DNA of 64,000 nucleotides from Candidatus Nitrosopelagicus sp. (GTDB lineage: Archaea > Thermoproteota > Nitrososphaeria > Nitrososphaerales > Nitrosopumilaceae). Both the position numbers and the translations under genes were made by a program. The stretch lies in assembly GCA_028343435.1 (NCBI GenBank), contig JAOLYM010000002.1:1-64000 (forward strand), given 5' to 3'. The notes beneath the pieces were generated by a model. That model had not been told where the DNA came from, made no database searches, and saw only the letters and a list, made by a program, of their open reading frames with translations. Below, piece after piece: positions 52,477-60,835 of this stretch (the stretch's first letter is position 1; each line of letters starts with the position of its first letter).

Positions 52477-53199
52477 ATGTCTCAATTAACTGGAATTGGA
52501 GTCGGTCCTGGCGATCCAGATTTACTTACTGTAAAAGCAGTAAAAGCAATTCAAGATGCTGATATGATAATGTGTCCTGCATCAGCAGAAGATAGACCTA
52601 GTATTGCTCTGTCAGTTGTTGACACTTTAATTGATAAATCAAAAAACCAAGAAATTGTAAAACTAATTTTTCCAATGACCAAGGATAAAGCTATTCTTGA
52701 AGCACACTGGAAAGAAAATTCAAAAATTATGGCAGAAAAAGTTTTGTCAGGAAAAAATGTTGTTTATCTAACTGTCGGTGATCCATATCTTTACAGCACA
52801 TGGATCTACATGCACCGAGAAATTAGTAAAAAACATCCTGAAATGAAGATTACAGTAATACCTGGAATTGTTTCAATGTTCACCTTTGCATCTAAAGTTG
52901 GAATAAGTATAGCTGAAGGAGCAGAAAAAGTTTCAATTATTCCGTCTTGTTATGATTTAAGTTCAGTTAAAGAAATTGCAAAGAATTCTGAGGTATTGGT
53001 ATTTCTTAAAGACGGTAGATATTTTGATCAGGTGATTGAATTAGTTAGAGAGTCTGGATTCCCAGAAGATTCTATATTTGCAATTGGTCAAGATTTAGGT
53101 ACAGACAAAGAAATTATTAGAAAATTAAGACTAGGTGACGTAAATGATGACACACTTACAACAAAGTACTTTTCAATTTTGGTGATAAAGCGTGTCTAA
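52477..53199 (+). CDS. cbiL: precorrin-2 C20-methyltransferase
   Basis: 240 residues. LTGIGVGPGDPDLLTVKAVKAIQDAD at the N-terminus, VVYLTVGDPYLYSTWIYMHREI in the middle and VIPGIVSMFTFASKVG, all features of the C20 branch of tetrapyrrole methyltransferases. Overlaps cbiF by 8 bp. Confidence 0.88.
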   Translation: MSQLTGIGVGPGDPDLLTVKAVKAIQDADMIMCPASAEDRPSIALSVVDTLIDKSKNQEIVKLIFPMTKDKAILEAHWKENSKIMAEKVLSGKNVVYLTVGDPYLYSTWIYMHREISKKHPEMKITVIPGIVSMFTFASKVGISIAEGAEKVSIIPSCYDLSSVKEIAKNSEVLVFLKDGRYFDQVIELVRESGFPEDSIFAIGQDLGTDKEIIRKLRLGDVNDDTLTTKYFSILVIKRV

Positions 53200-53968
53200 G
53201 GTATACTTTGTTGGTTGCGGTCCTGGCGACCCTGATTTAATTACTATAAAGGCAAAAAAATTGGTTCAAAAGGCTGATGTAATCGTTTACTCAGGTTCAT
53301 TGATTCCTCCTGAGATTCTAAAATTTAATAAAAAAGGCAAAAAACACGATGCAGCAAAACTTGTTCGTGAAGAAATATTTGATTTACTTTTAAAAAATTC
53401 AAAAAAAGGAAAAACCGTAGTTAGATTACATGATGGCGACCCTGCAATTTATGGCGCAATTAGAGAACAGATTGATAATCTAGAAAAAAAAGATGTAGAA
53501 TCAATTGTTATACCTGGTGTTACGTCATTTTTGGCATCTGCAGCCGCACTTGGAACACAATTAACTTTACCTGGAATTACACAAACAATGATTGTTACAC
53601 GTGCAGAATCAAGAACTAAAGTTCCTAAACGTGAAAAAATTTCTGAACTTGCAAAACATCAGGCAACTTTAATTTTTTATCTTAGTGTTCATTTACTAAA
53701 TAAAATATCAAAAGAAGCAATTGAAGGTGGATACAAAAAAACTACTCCAGTTGCTGTAGTTTACAAAGCAAGTAGAAAAGATCAAAAAATAATTCTTGGT
53801 ACACTTACAGATATCGCAAAAAAAGTAAGAGATGAAAAAATCAAAATGACTGCAATTGTAATAATTGGTGATGTAATAAAACCAAAATCTTATGAATATT
53901 CTAAATTATATGATAAAACTTTCTCACATGGTTTCAGAAAAGCAAAGAAAACTAAGAAAAAAGATTAA
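53192..53968 (+). CDS. cbiF: precorrin-4 C11-methyltransferase
   Basis: 258 residues. VYFVGCGPGDPDLITIKAKKLVQKADVIVYSGSLIP is the CbiF-type start, VVRLHDGDPAIYGAIREQID the SAM region, and VIPGVTSFLASAAALGTQLTLPG the next loop. GTG start at 53192. Last gene of the cobalamin cluster; it converges on the racemase-like gene with a 17-bp overlap. Confidence 0.9.
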   Translation: MSKVYFVGCGPGDPDLITIKAKKLVQKADVIVYSGSLIPPEILKFNKKGKKHDAAKLVREEIFDLLLKNSKKGKTVVRLHDGDPAIYGAIREQIDNLEKKDVESIVIPGVTSFLASAAALGTQLTLPGITQTMIVTRAESRTKVPKREKISELAKHQATLIFYLSVHLLNKISKEAIEGGYKKTTPVAVVYKASRKDQKIILGTLTDIAKKVRDEKIKMTAIVIIGDVIKPKSYEYSKLYDKTFSHGFRKAKKTKKKD

Positions 53969-54701
53969 CTTTATTGGAAATTCCCATACTTTTGAGGTTT
54001 CTTTGTAATGCTTTTGGACTTTTTGTTGTATAAATTGATAAAGAATTTCTTGTAGATCTTGGTCCTTTTAGTTTAGAAATTTTTATTGCTACATCTTCAG
54101 CTGGATCCAAAAATTCAACTTTTTTAAAATATTTCTTCATAAATGGTAAAAGAAATGGAAGATGTGTACTTGAAAGTGTTGCAAATTTTATTTTATTTTC
54201 TTTAAATTCATCTTTTAGTACCTTTAGTATAGTTTTAACACAATTTTTTTCATCGGTAAAAAATTTTCCACTCTCTACTAATTCAACTAATTCTGAGCAA
54301 TTTATTTTCCATACATCTTTCAAATCATTAAATTCTGATATGTAATTATCCAATTCTTTACTTTTTGCAACAATCTCTGTTGCAAGTATTGCAATGTTAC
54401 CTGGTTTCTGAATTTTTTGAAGTGGGGGTAAAACTGTAATTATATTTTTTGGTAATTTTTCTCTAAAAAGTAATGATGGTGTATTTGATGCAAGAACTAT
54501 TACATCCGGATCAAATCTTTCTGAAATTTTTTTAATTGTATCCGAAACTATCTTATACAATTGTGATTTTGTTTTTTTTCCATATGGAAAGTTCTTTTTA
54601 TCTGCCAGATAGATGATATCTGATTTCGTCTTTTTTTGAATTGCCTTAATTATCGATAAAGAACCTAATCCTGAGTCAAAAACAACAATTTTCATCTTCA
54701 T
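53952..54701 (-). CDS. glutamate-racemase-fold protein with both catalytic Cys replaced by Ser
   Basis: 249 residues. The MurI skeleton is clear: VVFDSGLGSLSIIKAI (residues 7-21), FPYG (38-41), VIVLASNTPS (68-76) and TLSSTHLPF (175-183). In glutamate racemases the last two motifs hold the acid-base cysteines (ACNTAS and GCTHYP). Here they read ASNTPS (Ser72) and SSTHLP (Ser178). The usual two-base racemisation is therefore unlikely, and this archaeon has no peptidoglycan. It lies next to cbiF. Possible roles: decarboxylase- or isomerase-like enzyme, or a binding protein. Confidence 0.75.
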   Translation of the reverse strand: MKMKIVVFDSGLGSLSIIKAIQKKTKSDIIYLADKKNFPYGKKTKSQLYKIVSDTIKKISERFDPDVIVLASNTPSLLFREKLPKNIITVLPPLQKIQKPGNIAILATEIVAKSKELDNYISEFNDLKDVWKINCSELVELVESGKFFTDEKNCVKTILKVLKDEFKENKIKFATLSSTHLPFLLPFMKKYFKKVEFLDPAEDVAIKISKLKGPRSTRNSLSIYTTKSPKALQRNLKSMGISNKVNLFS

Positions 54702-54786
54702 TCATGTATGATTGGTTAGCTAAATTTAGTCTAGTGTTGATCTTATTCCACACTTCTAATTAAGAGCATTTTTTTCGAGACTACAC

Positions 54787-55449
54787 ATGCCATCATTCCA
54801 TAAAGCATGGGCACGTCAAGAAACAGCAGGTATGACTGACAAGTTTCGTGATACCTTGAAACCTCAAGGAGCATTGAAACCAAGAATTCAGAATGCTGTT
54901 AACAAATTACAGACACAAACTTCTAAGATGGACACTATGTTGGGAAAACTCGAACAACGAGATCAACAATTATTCCAACGTGTCGTCACAGCAGTTCAAA
55001 ATCATGATAAAAGTGCAAGTACTGTTTTATCAAACGAACTAGCAGAAGTTAGAAAAGTAAAAAAAATGCTTGGCGGTGCAAGAATGTCCTTGGAACAAGT
55101 TCAATTAAGACTTTCAACAATTCATGACCTCGGTGATGCAATGGTTGCAATTGGACCTGCAATGGGTACAATGAAGAGCCTACAATCATCATTAGGTAAA
55201 TTCATGCCAGAAGCAGATTCAGAATTGAACGCAATGACCCAGACATTAAACGGACTTATGGTCGACTCGATCTCCGGTGATTCATTTAACATGGAATCAG
55301 ATGCATCTAGTGAAGAAACAAATAAAATTCTTCAAGAGGCATCCGCAGTTGCAGAGCAACAAATCGGTGACAAGTTTCCATCAGTACCTTCAATGGAGCT
55401 TCCAACTCAAGAATACAAACAAACAACATCAACTTCAAGTTTTGAGTAG
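54787..55449 (+). CDS. cdvB: CdvB paralogue (ESCRT-III-like), second copy
   Basis: 220 residues, colinear with the copy at 31925: LKPQGALKPRIQNAVNKLQTQ, VLSNELAEVRKVKKML, QLRLSTIHDLGDAMVAI. The acidic linker ends in FPSVPS (55375-55392), exactly as in the first copy, followed by a divergent tail. No winged helix. ATG at 54787. Probably a second division or membrane-remodelling subunit. Convergent with a DPM1-like gene. Confidence 0.87.
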   Translation: MPSFHKAWARQETAGMTDKFRDTLKPQGALKPRIQNAVNKLQTQTSKMDTMLGKLEQRDQQLFQRVVTAVQNHDKSASTVLSNELAEVRKVKKMLGGARMSLEQVQLRLSTIHDLGDAMVAIGPAMGTMKSLQSSLGKFMPEADSELNAMTQTLNGLMVDSISGDSFNMESDASSEETNKILQEASAVAEQQIGDKFPSVPSMELPTQEYKQTTSTSSFE

Positions 55450-55463
55450 TTAGCCTTCTTCTT

Positions 55464-56177
55464 TTATTTTCTACCTATGTAACTAATGCACATTGTGATA
55501 AATTGCATCATCTCACTACTTCCCATCTTTGAGCTACCCTCTGTTCTGTTTACAAAAACTGTTGGAACTTCTAATCCTTTCATTCCTAGTTGTTTTAGCT
55601 GATATAAAACCTCAATTTGAAATGCAAAACCATCTGAACGAATTTTATTAAAATCAACTTTTTCAAGTGTTTTTTTCTTAAACATCCTAAATCCACTAGT
55701 TGAATCCTTGATCTCTATTTTTGCACAAATCCTGGCAATTGCACCTGCAATAGAATGTGTTGCTTTTCTTCCAATTCCCCATCCTATGACATCTGAACCT
55801 TCCACATGTCTACTTGCAATTAAAAAATCAAAATTCTTTATTTTTTCAAGCATATTTGGAATTTCACTAGGTTGGTGTGAATGATCTGCATCCATCTGAA
55901 GAATCAATTCTGAATCAAGTTTTTCCAAAACATGACTAAATCCTTCTTTGTATGCTGCTCCTAGTCCCATCTTTTTTGGTCTCTGAATTACTGTAATTTT
56001 TTCATATTTTGCACCTAATTCTCTTGCAATATCTGCAGTTCCATCCGGGGAAGAATCATCTATAATTAAAATATCTAATTTTTCAACTAACTGCTTTATT
56101 TTTTCAAATAATTCTTTGATTAAACTTGGAATAGTCTCTGCTTCATTATACGTTGGAATTACAATTGCTAATTTCAT
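55464..56177 (-). CDS. dolichol-phosphate mannosyltransferase-like GT2 enzyme
   Basis: 237 residues. AIVIPTYNEAETIPSLI, IIDDSSPDGTADI, GLGAAYKEGF, LILQMDADHSHQP (the D-x-D metal site), and SGFRMFKKKTLEKVDF. Soluble DPM1 type without C-terminal membrane helices. Provides polyprenyl-phosphate sugar for protein glycosylation. Confidence 0.9.
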   Translation of the reverse strand: MKLAIVIPTYNEAETIPSLIKELFEKIKQLVEKLDILIIDDSSPDGTADIARELGAKYEKITVIQRPKKMGLGAAYKEGFSHVLEKLDSELILQMDADHSHQPSEIPNMLEKIKNFDFLIASRHVEGSDVIGWGIGRKATHSIAGAIARICAKIEIKDSTSGFRMFKKKTLEKVDFNKIRSDGFAFQIEVLYQLKQLGMKGLEVPTVFVNRTEGSSKMGSSEMMQFITMCISYIGRK

Positions 56178-56208
56178 AAAATTTCACCATTACCTTAGAA
56201 GAAATATC

Positions 56209-57666
56209 TTATGGATATGCTGTCTCTTTTGCAAGAATTGACTCTAATTCTGAAATATTAACACGATTTTGAGCCATATCGTCTCTTCTACGAATGGTTA
56301 CTGTATTATCTTCTTTTGTTTGATGGTCTACTGTTATTGCAAATGGTGCACCAATCTCATCCAATCTTCTATATCTTCGTCCAATTGCACCTGAATGATC
56401 TAAAAAGGAATCAAATTTTGTTCTAATAAGACGATAAATCTCATCTGTTTTTTCTAAGAGCCCATCTTTTTTCACTAATGATAAAACTCCCACATGTGTT
56501 GGTGCTAAATATGGTTTAATTGATAACACCATTCTTTCATTTTCTTTATCTTCTCTTAGTGAATGTTCTAAAATTGTGTAAAGACTTCTATCAATACCCA
56601 TTGAAATTTCAAATACATGTGGTAAAACTTTCTCGTCATTATCCATAACCTCAAACTTTTCTTTACTTTTCTTTGCGTGACTTGATAAATCATAATCTGA
56701 TCTGTAGTTACATGCTACCAGCTCTAACCATCCAATTGTTGTATTCACTTCAAAGTCAAATGCAACATCTGCGTAGAATGCTTTTTCTTTTTCTCCAAGC
56801 TTCCTGAATCTACTTTTTTCCATATCAATCCCAGTCTTTTCATAAAATTCTGTTAATAATCCAAGATAGTATGCAACAAACTTGTTTGGGATTACTCCTT
56901 TGTCTACGGCTTCTTTAGATGTCATTACCTGAATGTCATCTGAAATTTGAATTCGTAATGTAGTATTTTCAATTTCTGAGAATTTTTCCAAATCATTTAG
57001 TTTACCTGGATTACAAAAAACCTCAATTTCTGCTTGATAAAACTCTCTTAATCTCAAAAGACTTTGTCTTGGAGCGATCTCATTTCTGAAACTTTTTCCT
57101 ACTTGAGCTATTCCTAATGGAAGTTTTCCACGCATTGTTTTGAATAATCTTGGAAAATCAACAAATATTGATTGACATGTTTCAGGTCTAAGATACGCTT
57201 CTACATCTTCAGGACCAATTCCAACTCTAAACATCATGTTGAATTTTTTTGCAGAGTCGAATTCACCTTTACATTTTGTACAAACAATATTTTTTTCTTG
57301 AATCATTTTATCAAAATCTTCTAAATCCGCACTTTCAGGAATCTCAACATTAGCAATTTCTGAAATTAATTTATCAGCTCTAAATGTCAATCCACATTTT
57401 TTACATTTTATTATTGGGTCTGCAAAATTACCGAGATGACCTGATGCCTCAAAAACTGATTTTGACATTATCTGTGAGCCATCAATTTCAAGCATTCTAT
57501 CTCTTCTTACTAGTTCTCTTCTCCATAATTCCAGAAATTTATTTTTTACACTAACGCCTGTTGGTCCATATTCCCAAAAACCTGCTTGAGCATCTCCATA
57601 AACCTCGCAACTTGGAAAATAAAATGCTCTTTCAAGTGCAAGTTTCATCACGCTTTCGTAATTCAT
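56209..57666 (-). CDS. glyS: glycyl-tRNA synthetase (alpha2 type)
   Basis: 485 residues, class II. AQAGFWEYGPTGVSVKNKFLELWRR near the start, zinc site CKKCGLTFRADK...CTKCKGEFDSAKKFNMMF, motif 2 region FRNEIAPRQSLLRLREFYQAEIEVF, and VFEISMGIDRSLYTIL. The C-terminal anticodon-binding domain includes GAIGRRYRRLDEIGAPFAITVD. Confidence 0.94.
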   Translation of the reverse strand: MNYESVMKLALERAFYFPSCEVYGDAQAGFWEYGPTGVSVKNKFLELWRRELVRRDRMLEIDGSQIMSKSVFEASGHLGNFADPIIKCKKCGLTFRADKLISEIANVEIPESADLEDFDKMIQEKNIVCTKCKGEFDSAKKFNMMFRVGIGPEDVEAYLRPETCQSIFVDFPRLFKTMRGKLPLGIAQVGKSFRNEIAPRQSLLRLREFYQAEIEVFCNPGKLNDLEKFSEIENTTLRIQISDDIQVMTSKEAVDKGVIPNKFVAYYLGLLTEFYEKTGIDMEKSRFRKLGEKEKAFYADVAFDFEVNTTIGWLELVACNYRSDYDLSSHAKKSKEKFEVMDNDEKVLPHVFEISMGIDRSLYTILEHSLREDKENERMVLSIKPYLAPTHVGVLSLVKKDGLLEKTDEIYRLIRTKFDSFLDHSGAIGRRYRRLDEIGAPFAITVDHQTKEDNTVTIRRRDDMAQNRVNISELESILAKETAYP

Positions 57667-57707
57667 ACTAAAACTCTAAAACAATCATGGAATAAATGCG
57701 TAATTAC

Positions 57708-58547
57708 TCATGCAAGTGACTTTGCCTTTCTAATATTCTCAAACTCATCTCTCGTATCATCAATTGGTGTTTCTAGAACGATTGGAATTTTATTTTTATT
57801 CATAATTTTAACTACCTCTCCTAATCCTTCGTTTCCAATTTCTCCCAATCCAATATGATTATGCCTATCCAAATTCGAATTTAATTCTCCTTTTGAATCA
57901 TTTAGATGTAAAATTTTCAAGTTTTTTAATCCAACCGTATCATCAAACTCTTTCAATGTTTTTTTGACGGCAGCTTTAGTTCTCAAATCATATCCTGCAA
58001 CAAATGCATGACATGTATCTAAACAAACTCCAAATTTTTTTGCTGGTTTACACTTTTCAAAAATTTCAGCAAGCTGTTTAAAATCAGAACCAACAGAATT
58101 TTTTTGTCCAGCAGTATTTTCAAGTAAAATCATAACATCTGCCTTTGTTTTTGCAACCTCGTTTAATGCATTAGTGAGTCTCTTAATTCCATTTTCTTCT
58201 CCTGAACCTTTGTGACTTCCTAGATGTGTAACAAGATATGGGATTCCTAACTTGTCACATCTTTTGACTTCTTCAATCATTGATTTTATTGACTTTTCAT
58301 ACCCTTCATCTTCAGGTGTAGAAAGATTTGGTAAATATGGCATATGTGCACATGTTGCCATTCTGTCAATATCTGAAGCTTCGAGTTTTTGTTTATACTT
58401 CTCCGCTTCTTCTATATCCAAATCTTTTGCAAACCAGCTTCTTGGACTTCTAGTAAAAACTTGAAATGCTGAGCATTCTCTTTCAATTGCATTATCTACC
58501 CAACTCTCTAGAGAACCAGATTTGGATATATGCGCACCAATCTGCAT
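57708..58547 (-). CDS. nfo: endonuclease IV (AP endonuclease)
   Basis: 279 residues, TIM barrel with zinc ligands in THLGSHKGSGEENG, LLENTAGQKNSVGSDF, GVCLDTCHAFVAGYDL, LHLNDSKGELNSNLDRHNHIGLGEIG and VLETPID. IGAHISKSGSLESW at the N-terminus. Cleaves DNA at abasic sites; it complements nth in base excision repair. Confidence 0.94.
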   Translation of the reverse strand: MQIGAHISKSGSLESWVDNAIERECSAFQVFTRSPRSWFAKDLDIEEAEKYKQKLEASDIDRMATCAHMPYLPNLSTPEDEGYEKSIKSMIEEVKRCDKLGIPYLVTHLGSHKGSGEENGIKRLTNALNEVAKTKADVMILLENTAGQKNSVGSDFKQLAEIFEKCKPAKKFGVCLDTCHAFVAGYDLRTKAAVKKTLKEFDDTVGLKNLKILHLNDSKGELNSNLDRHNHIGLGEIGNEGLGEVVKIMNKNKIPIVLETPIDDTRDEFENIRKAKSLA

Positions 58548-58614
58548 ACATTTTCTAAAATTTATTACAATTTAAACTAGGGATCTAATGAAAATAGCAA
58601 TTTTATGATTGCAA

Positions 58615-58623
58615 TTTTTAAAC
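58615..58623 (+). promoter_or_regulatory. TATA box of priL
   Basis: TTTTTAAAC about 25 bp before the ATG at 58644. The spacing supports 58644 rather than the upstream ATG at 58605 as the start. Confidence 0.5.
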
Positions 58624-58643
58624 TAAGTTGGTACACTATTGTT

Positions 58644-59654
58644 ATGGTTAATCTTGGAAACGATGAAATTGTAAAGTATCCTTTTCTAACCGAAGCTGGA
58701 AAATATCTAAATGATCTGGGATTCTCATTAGAGCAATTTGGAACCGATCCCGATCTAAAAAAAATTGTTGATAATGCTTTTGAAAGAATTATCACTTCGT
58801 CAGAAGGAAGAATCTTCAAATCTGATCCATCGTCTAATAATTCTGCATTGCCTTTAGAGATATTCTCATTCTTGATTGCTGTAATTTTACTAAAGCTATC
58901 TGGAATGAATACCTTGATCAGAAGATTTTCACTAGCAGAAGCTCGTCGTGCAGAAAAATTTCTTGAAAAAGATTTAATGAATCATCAAGATATTACAAAA
59001 GCAAAACTTTCACTTCAAATACTTCAAGAATTATTTTCTGTAACTGTAGAAAAAATAGATGAAGAATTTACAATTTTAGTGAGTGATTATCTAAAACACT
59101 CTATTAATTTTCATGAGCGTGAATGGAAATTAATTAATCGTAAGGTCACAAATGGAAAGGTTCACCTCACACCACATGAAACCGTAAGATTAGTTAGAAA
59201 AGAACTTGACAGACATATCTACACAAAAATCAATTCATCATCAACTCCTGAAATGATAATTGGATTTGAGACATATGTTGATAAACTAAAACAACTTGCA
59301 AAAAAATTCGAAGTAAAAACAGTAGAGTCAAAGGAATTTCCTCCATGCATAAAGCATGCAATAGAAGTTTTAGAAAAAGGAGAAAACTTACCACACTCCG
59401 GAAGATTCCTACTTGCAACTTTTCTCTTAAACAAAGGGCAGACTGTTGAACAAATTGCACCTTTATTCAAAAATGCACCAGACTATAATCCAAAAGTTAC
59501 AATTTATCAACTGAATCAACTTTCTGGTATATCTGGTACTACCGAATACAAATCTCCGTCATGTGAAAAAGTAAAAAGCCAAAATCTTTGTTTTCCTGTT
59601 CCTGCATGTGATACAATAATCAATCCTCTTCAATTCGGGAGAAAAAGAGTATGA
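58644..59654 (+). CDS. priL: DNA primase large subunit
   Basis: 336 residues. The four iron-sulfur cysteines of PriL: FPPCIKHAI, SPSCEKVKSQNLCFPVPACD. HSGRFLLATFLLNKGQTVEQI precedes them, as in the family. The N-terminal half is helical (DEEFTILVSDYLKHSINFHEREWKLINRKVTNG). The stop overlaps the priS start by 4 bp. Confidence 0.92.
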   Translation: MVNLGNDEIVKYPFLTEAGKYLNDLGFSLEQFGTDPDLKKIVDNAFERIITSSEGRIFKSDPSSNNSALPLEIFSFLIAVILLKLSGMNTLIRRFSLAEARRAEKFLEKDLMNHQDITKAKLSLQILQELFSVTVEKIDEEFTILVSDYLKHSINFHEREWKLINRKVTNGKVHLTPHETVRLVRKELDRHIYTKINSSSTPEMIIGFETYVDKLKQLAKKFEVKTVESKEFPPCIKHAIEVLEKGENLPHSGRFLLATFLLNKGQTVEQIAPLFKNAPDYNPKVTIYQLNQLSGISGTTEYKSPSCEKVKSQNLCFPVPACDTIINPLQFGRKRV

Positions 59655-60772
59655 ATGGAAAAGATGTTACATTTTTAGAAGATACATTCAAAAAATTTTA
59701 TTTTGAACATTTTGATCTTTTACACGTACCTGATGATCCTAATCAAAGAGAATTTGGTTACCAAAGATTTAACGGAGGAATGAATAGACACATTTCATTA
59801 AAATCAGATAAAGAACTCCACTTACTTTTAATGCAAAACAAACCTTCTGATGTTTATTGTTCTAATGCACGATACATGTTCCCAAATTTACCAATGTCTG
59901 AAAAAGATTGGCAAAATGCAGAGCTAATTTTTGATATTGACGCAAAAGATCTAAGAAAAGAACATCCCAAAAATAACACACTAATCAAATGCTCTGAGTG
60001 TAATGAAATTTCTGAACTTGGTGAATCATGTCCTAAATGTAATTCGACAAAACTTTTGTTTACCACACTAACATGTGACGACTGTATAAAATCAACAAAA
60101 GATGAGGTTTTAAAACTAAATAAAATTCTCATAGATGATTTAGGAATTAATGAAGAAAATATCAAGATCTTTTTTTCTGGAAACGAGGGATTTCATATCT
60201 ATGTTCATAAATCTGAATACGAGAATGTTGGTTCTAGAGAACGAGCAGAACTTTCTGACTACATAATGTTTCGTGGTGGTATTCCTGAAACGTTTGGATT
60301 CAGAAAATTTAACACAAACAAATCATCTCTTCCAAAATTTGATGATGTTGGATGGAATGGAAGACTTGCAAAGCATTTGTTTCAAACAAAATCAAACCGC
60401 TCAAAAATTTCCCAACAAATACTCTCTGGTGGCTATGCGTTGTTTCAAAAAAAGTTAGAAGACTTTAGAGATTCAATTGGAATAAAAATTGATCCAAATG
60501 TCACACAAGATATTCATAGAATTTTTAGATTACCTGGTTCCATTAACAGCAAGAGTGGTCTTACGAAAATTTTCGTAGAGGATCTGAAAAAATTTGATCC
60601 ATATACTGATGCATGCTTTATTGATGATGAAGAAATAGAAGTTGCAGCAAATTGTCCGATCGAGTTTTCATTAAAGAAGAAAAAATTTGGACCATTTAAG
60701 AATGAACAAGTATCTGTACCAAAGTTTGCAGCAGTCTATATGATGTGTAAAGGCATAGCATCAAGCGTATAA
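59651..60772 (+). CDS. priS: DNA primase small (catalytic) subunit
   Basis: 373 residues. Catalytic ELIFDIDAKDLR, zinc knuckle CSECNEISELGESCPKC and CDDC, FFSGNEGFHIYVH (the S-G-x-x-G-x-H motif) and IHRIFRLPGSINSKSGL. REFGYQRF near residue 26 fits archaeal primases. Makes the RNA/DNA primers extended by PolD. Translationally coupled to priL. Confidence 0.94.
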   Translation: MNGKDVTFLEDTFKKFYFEHFDLLHVPDDPNQREFGYQRFNGGMNRHISLKSDKELHLLLMQNKPSDVYCSNARYMFPNLPMSEKDWQNAELIFDIDAKDLRKEHPKNNTLIKCSECNEISELGESCPKCNSTKLLFTTLTCDDCIKSTKDEVLKLNKILIDDLGINEENIKIFFSGNEGFHIYVHKSEYENVGSRERAELSDYIMFRGGIPETFGFRKFNTNKSSLPKFDDVGWNGRLAKHLFQTKSNRSKISQQILSGGYALFQKKLEDFRDSIGIKIDPNVTQDIHRIFRLPGSINSKSGLTKIFVEDLKKFDPYTDACFIDDEEIEVAANCPIEFSLKKKKFGPFKNEQVSVPKFAAVYMMCKGIASSV

Positions 60773-60835
60773 TCTAAGATTTTTTGTAATTCTACCAATA
60801 AGGTATTAATTTAATGAAAATCGAGTTTATTCAAC

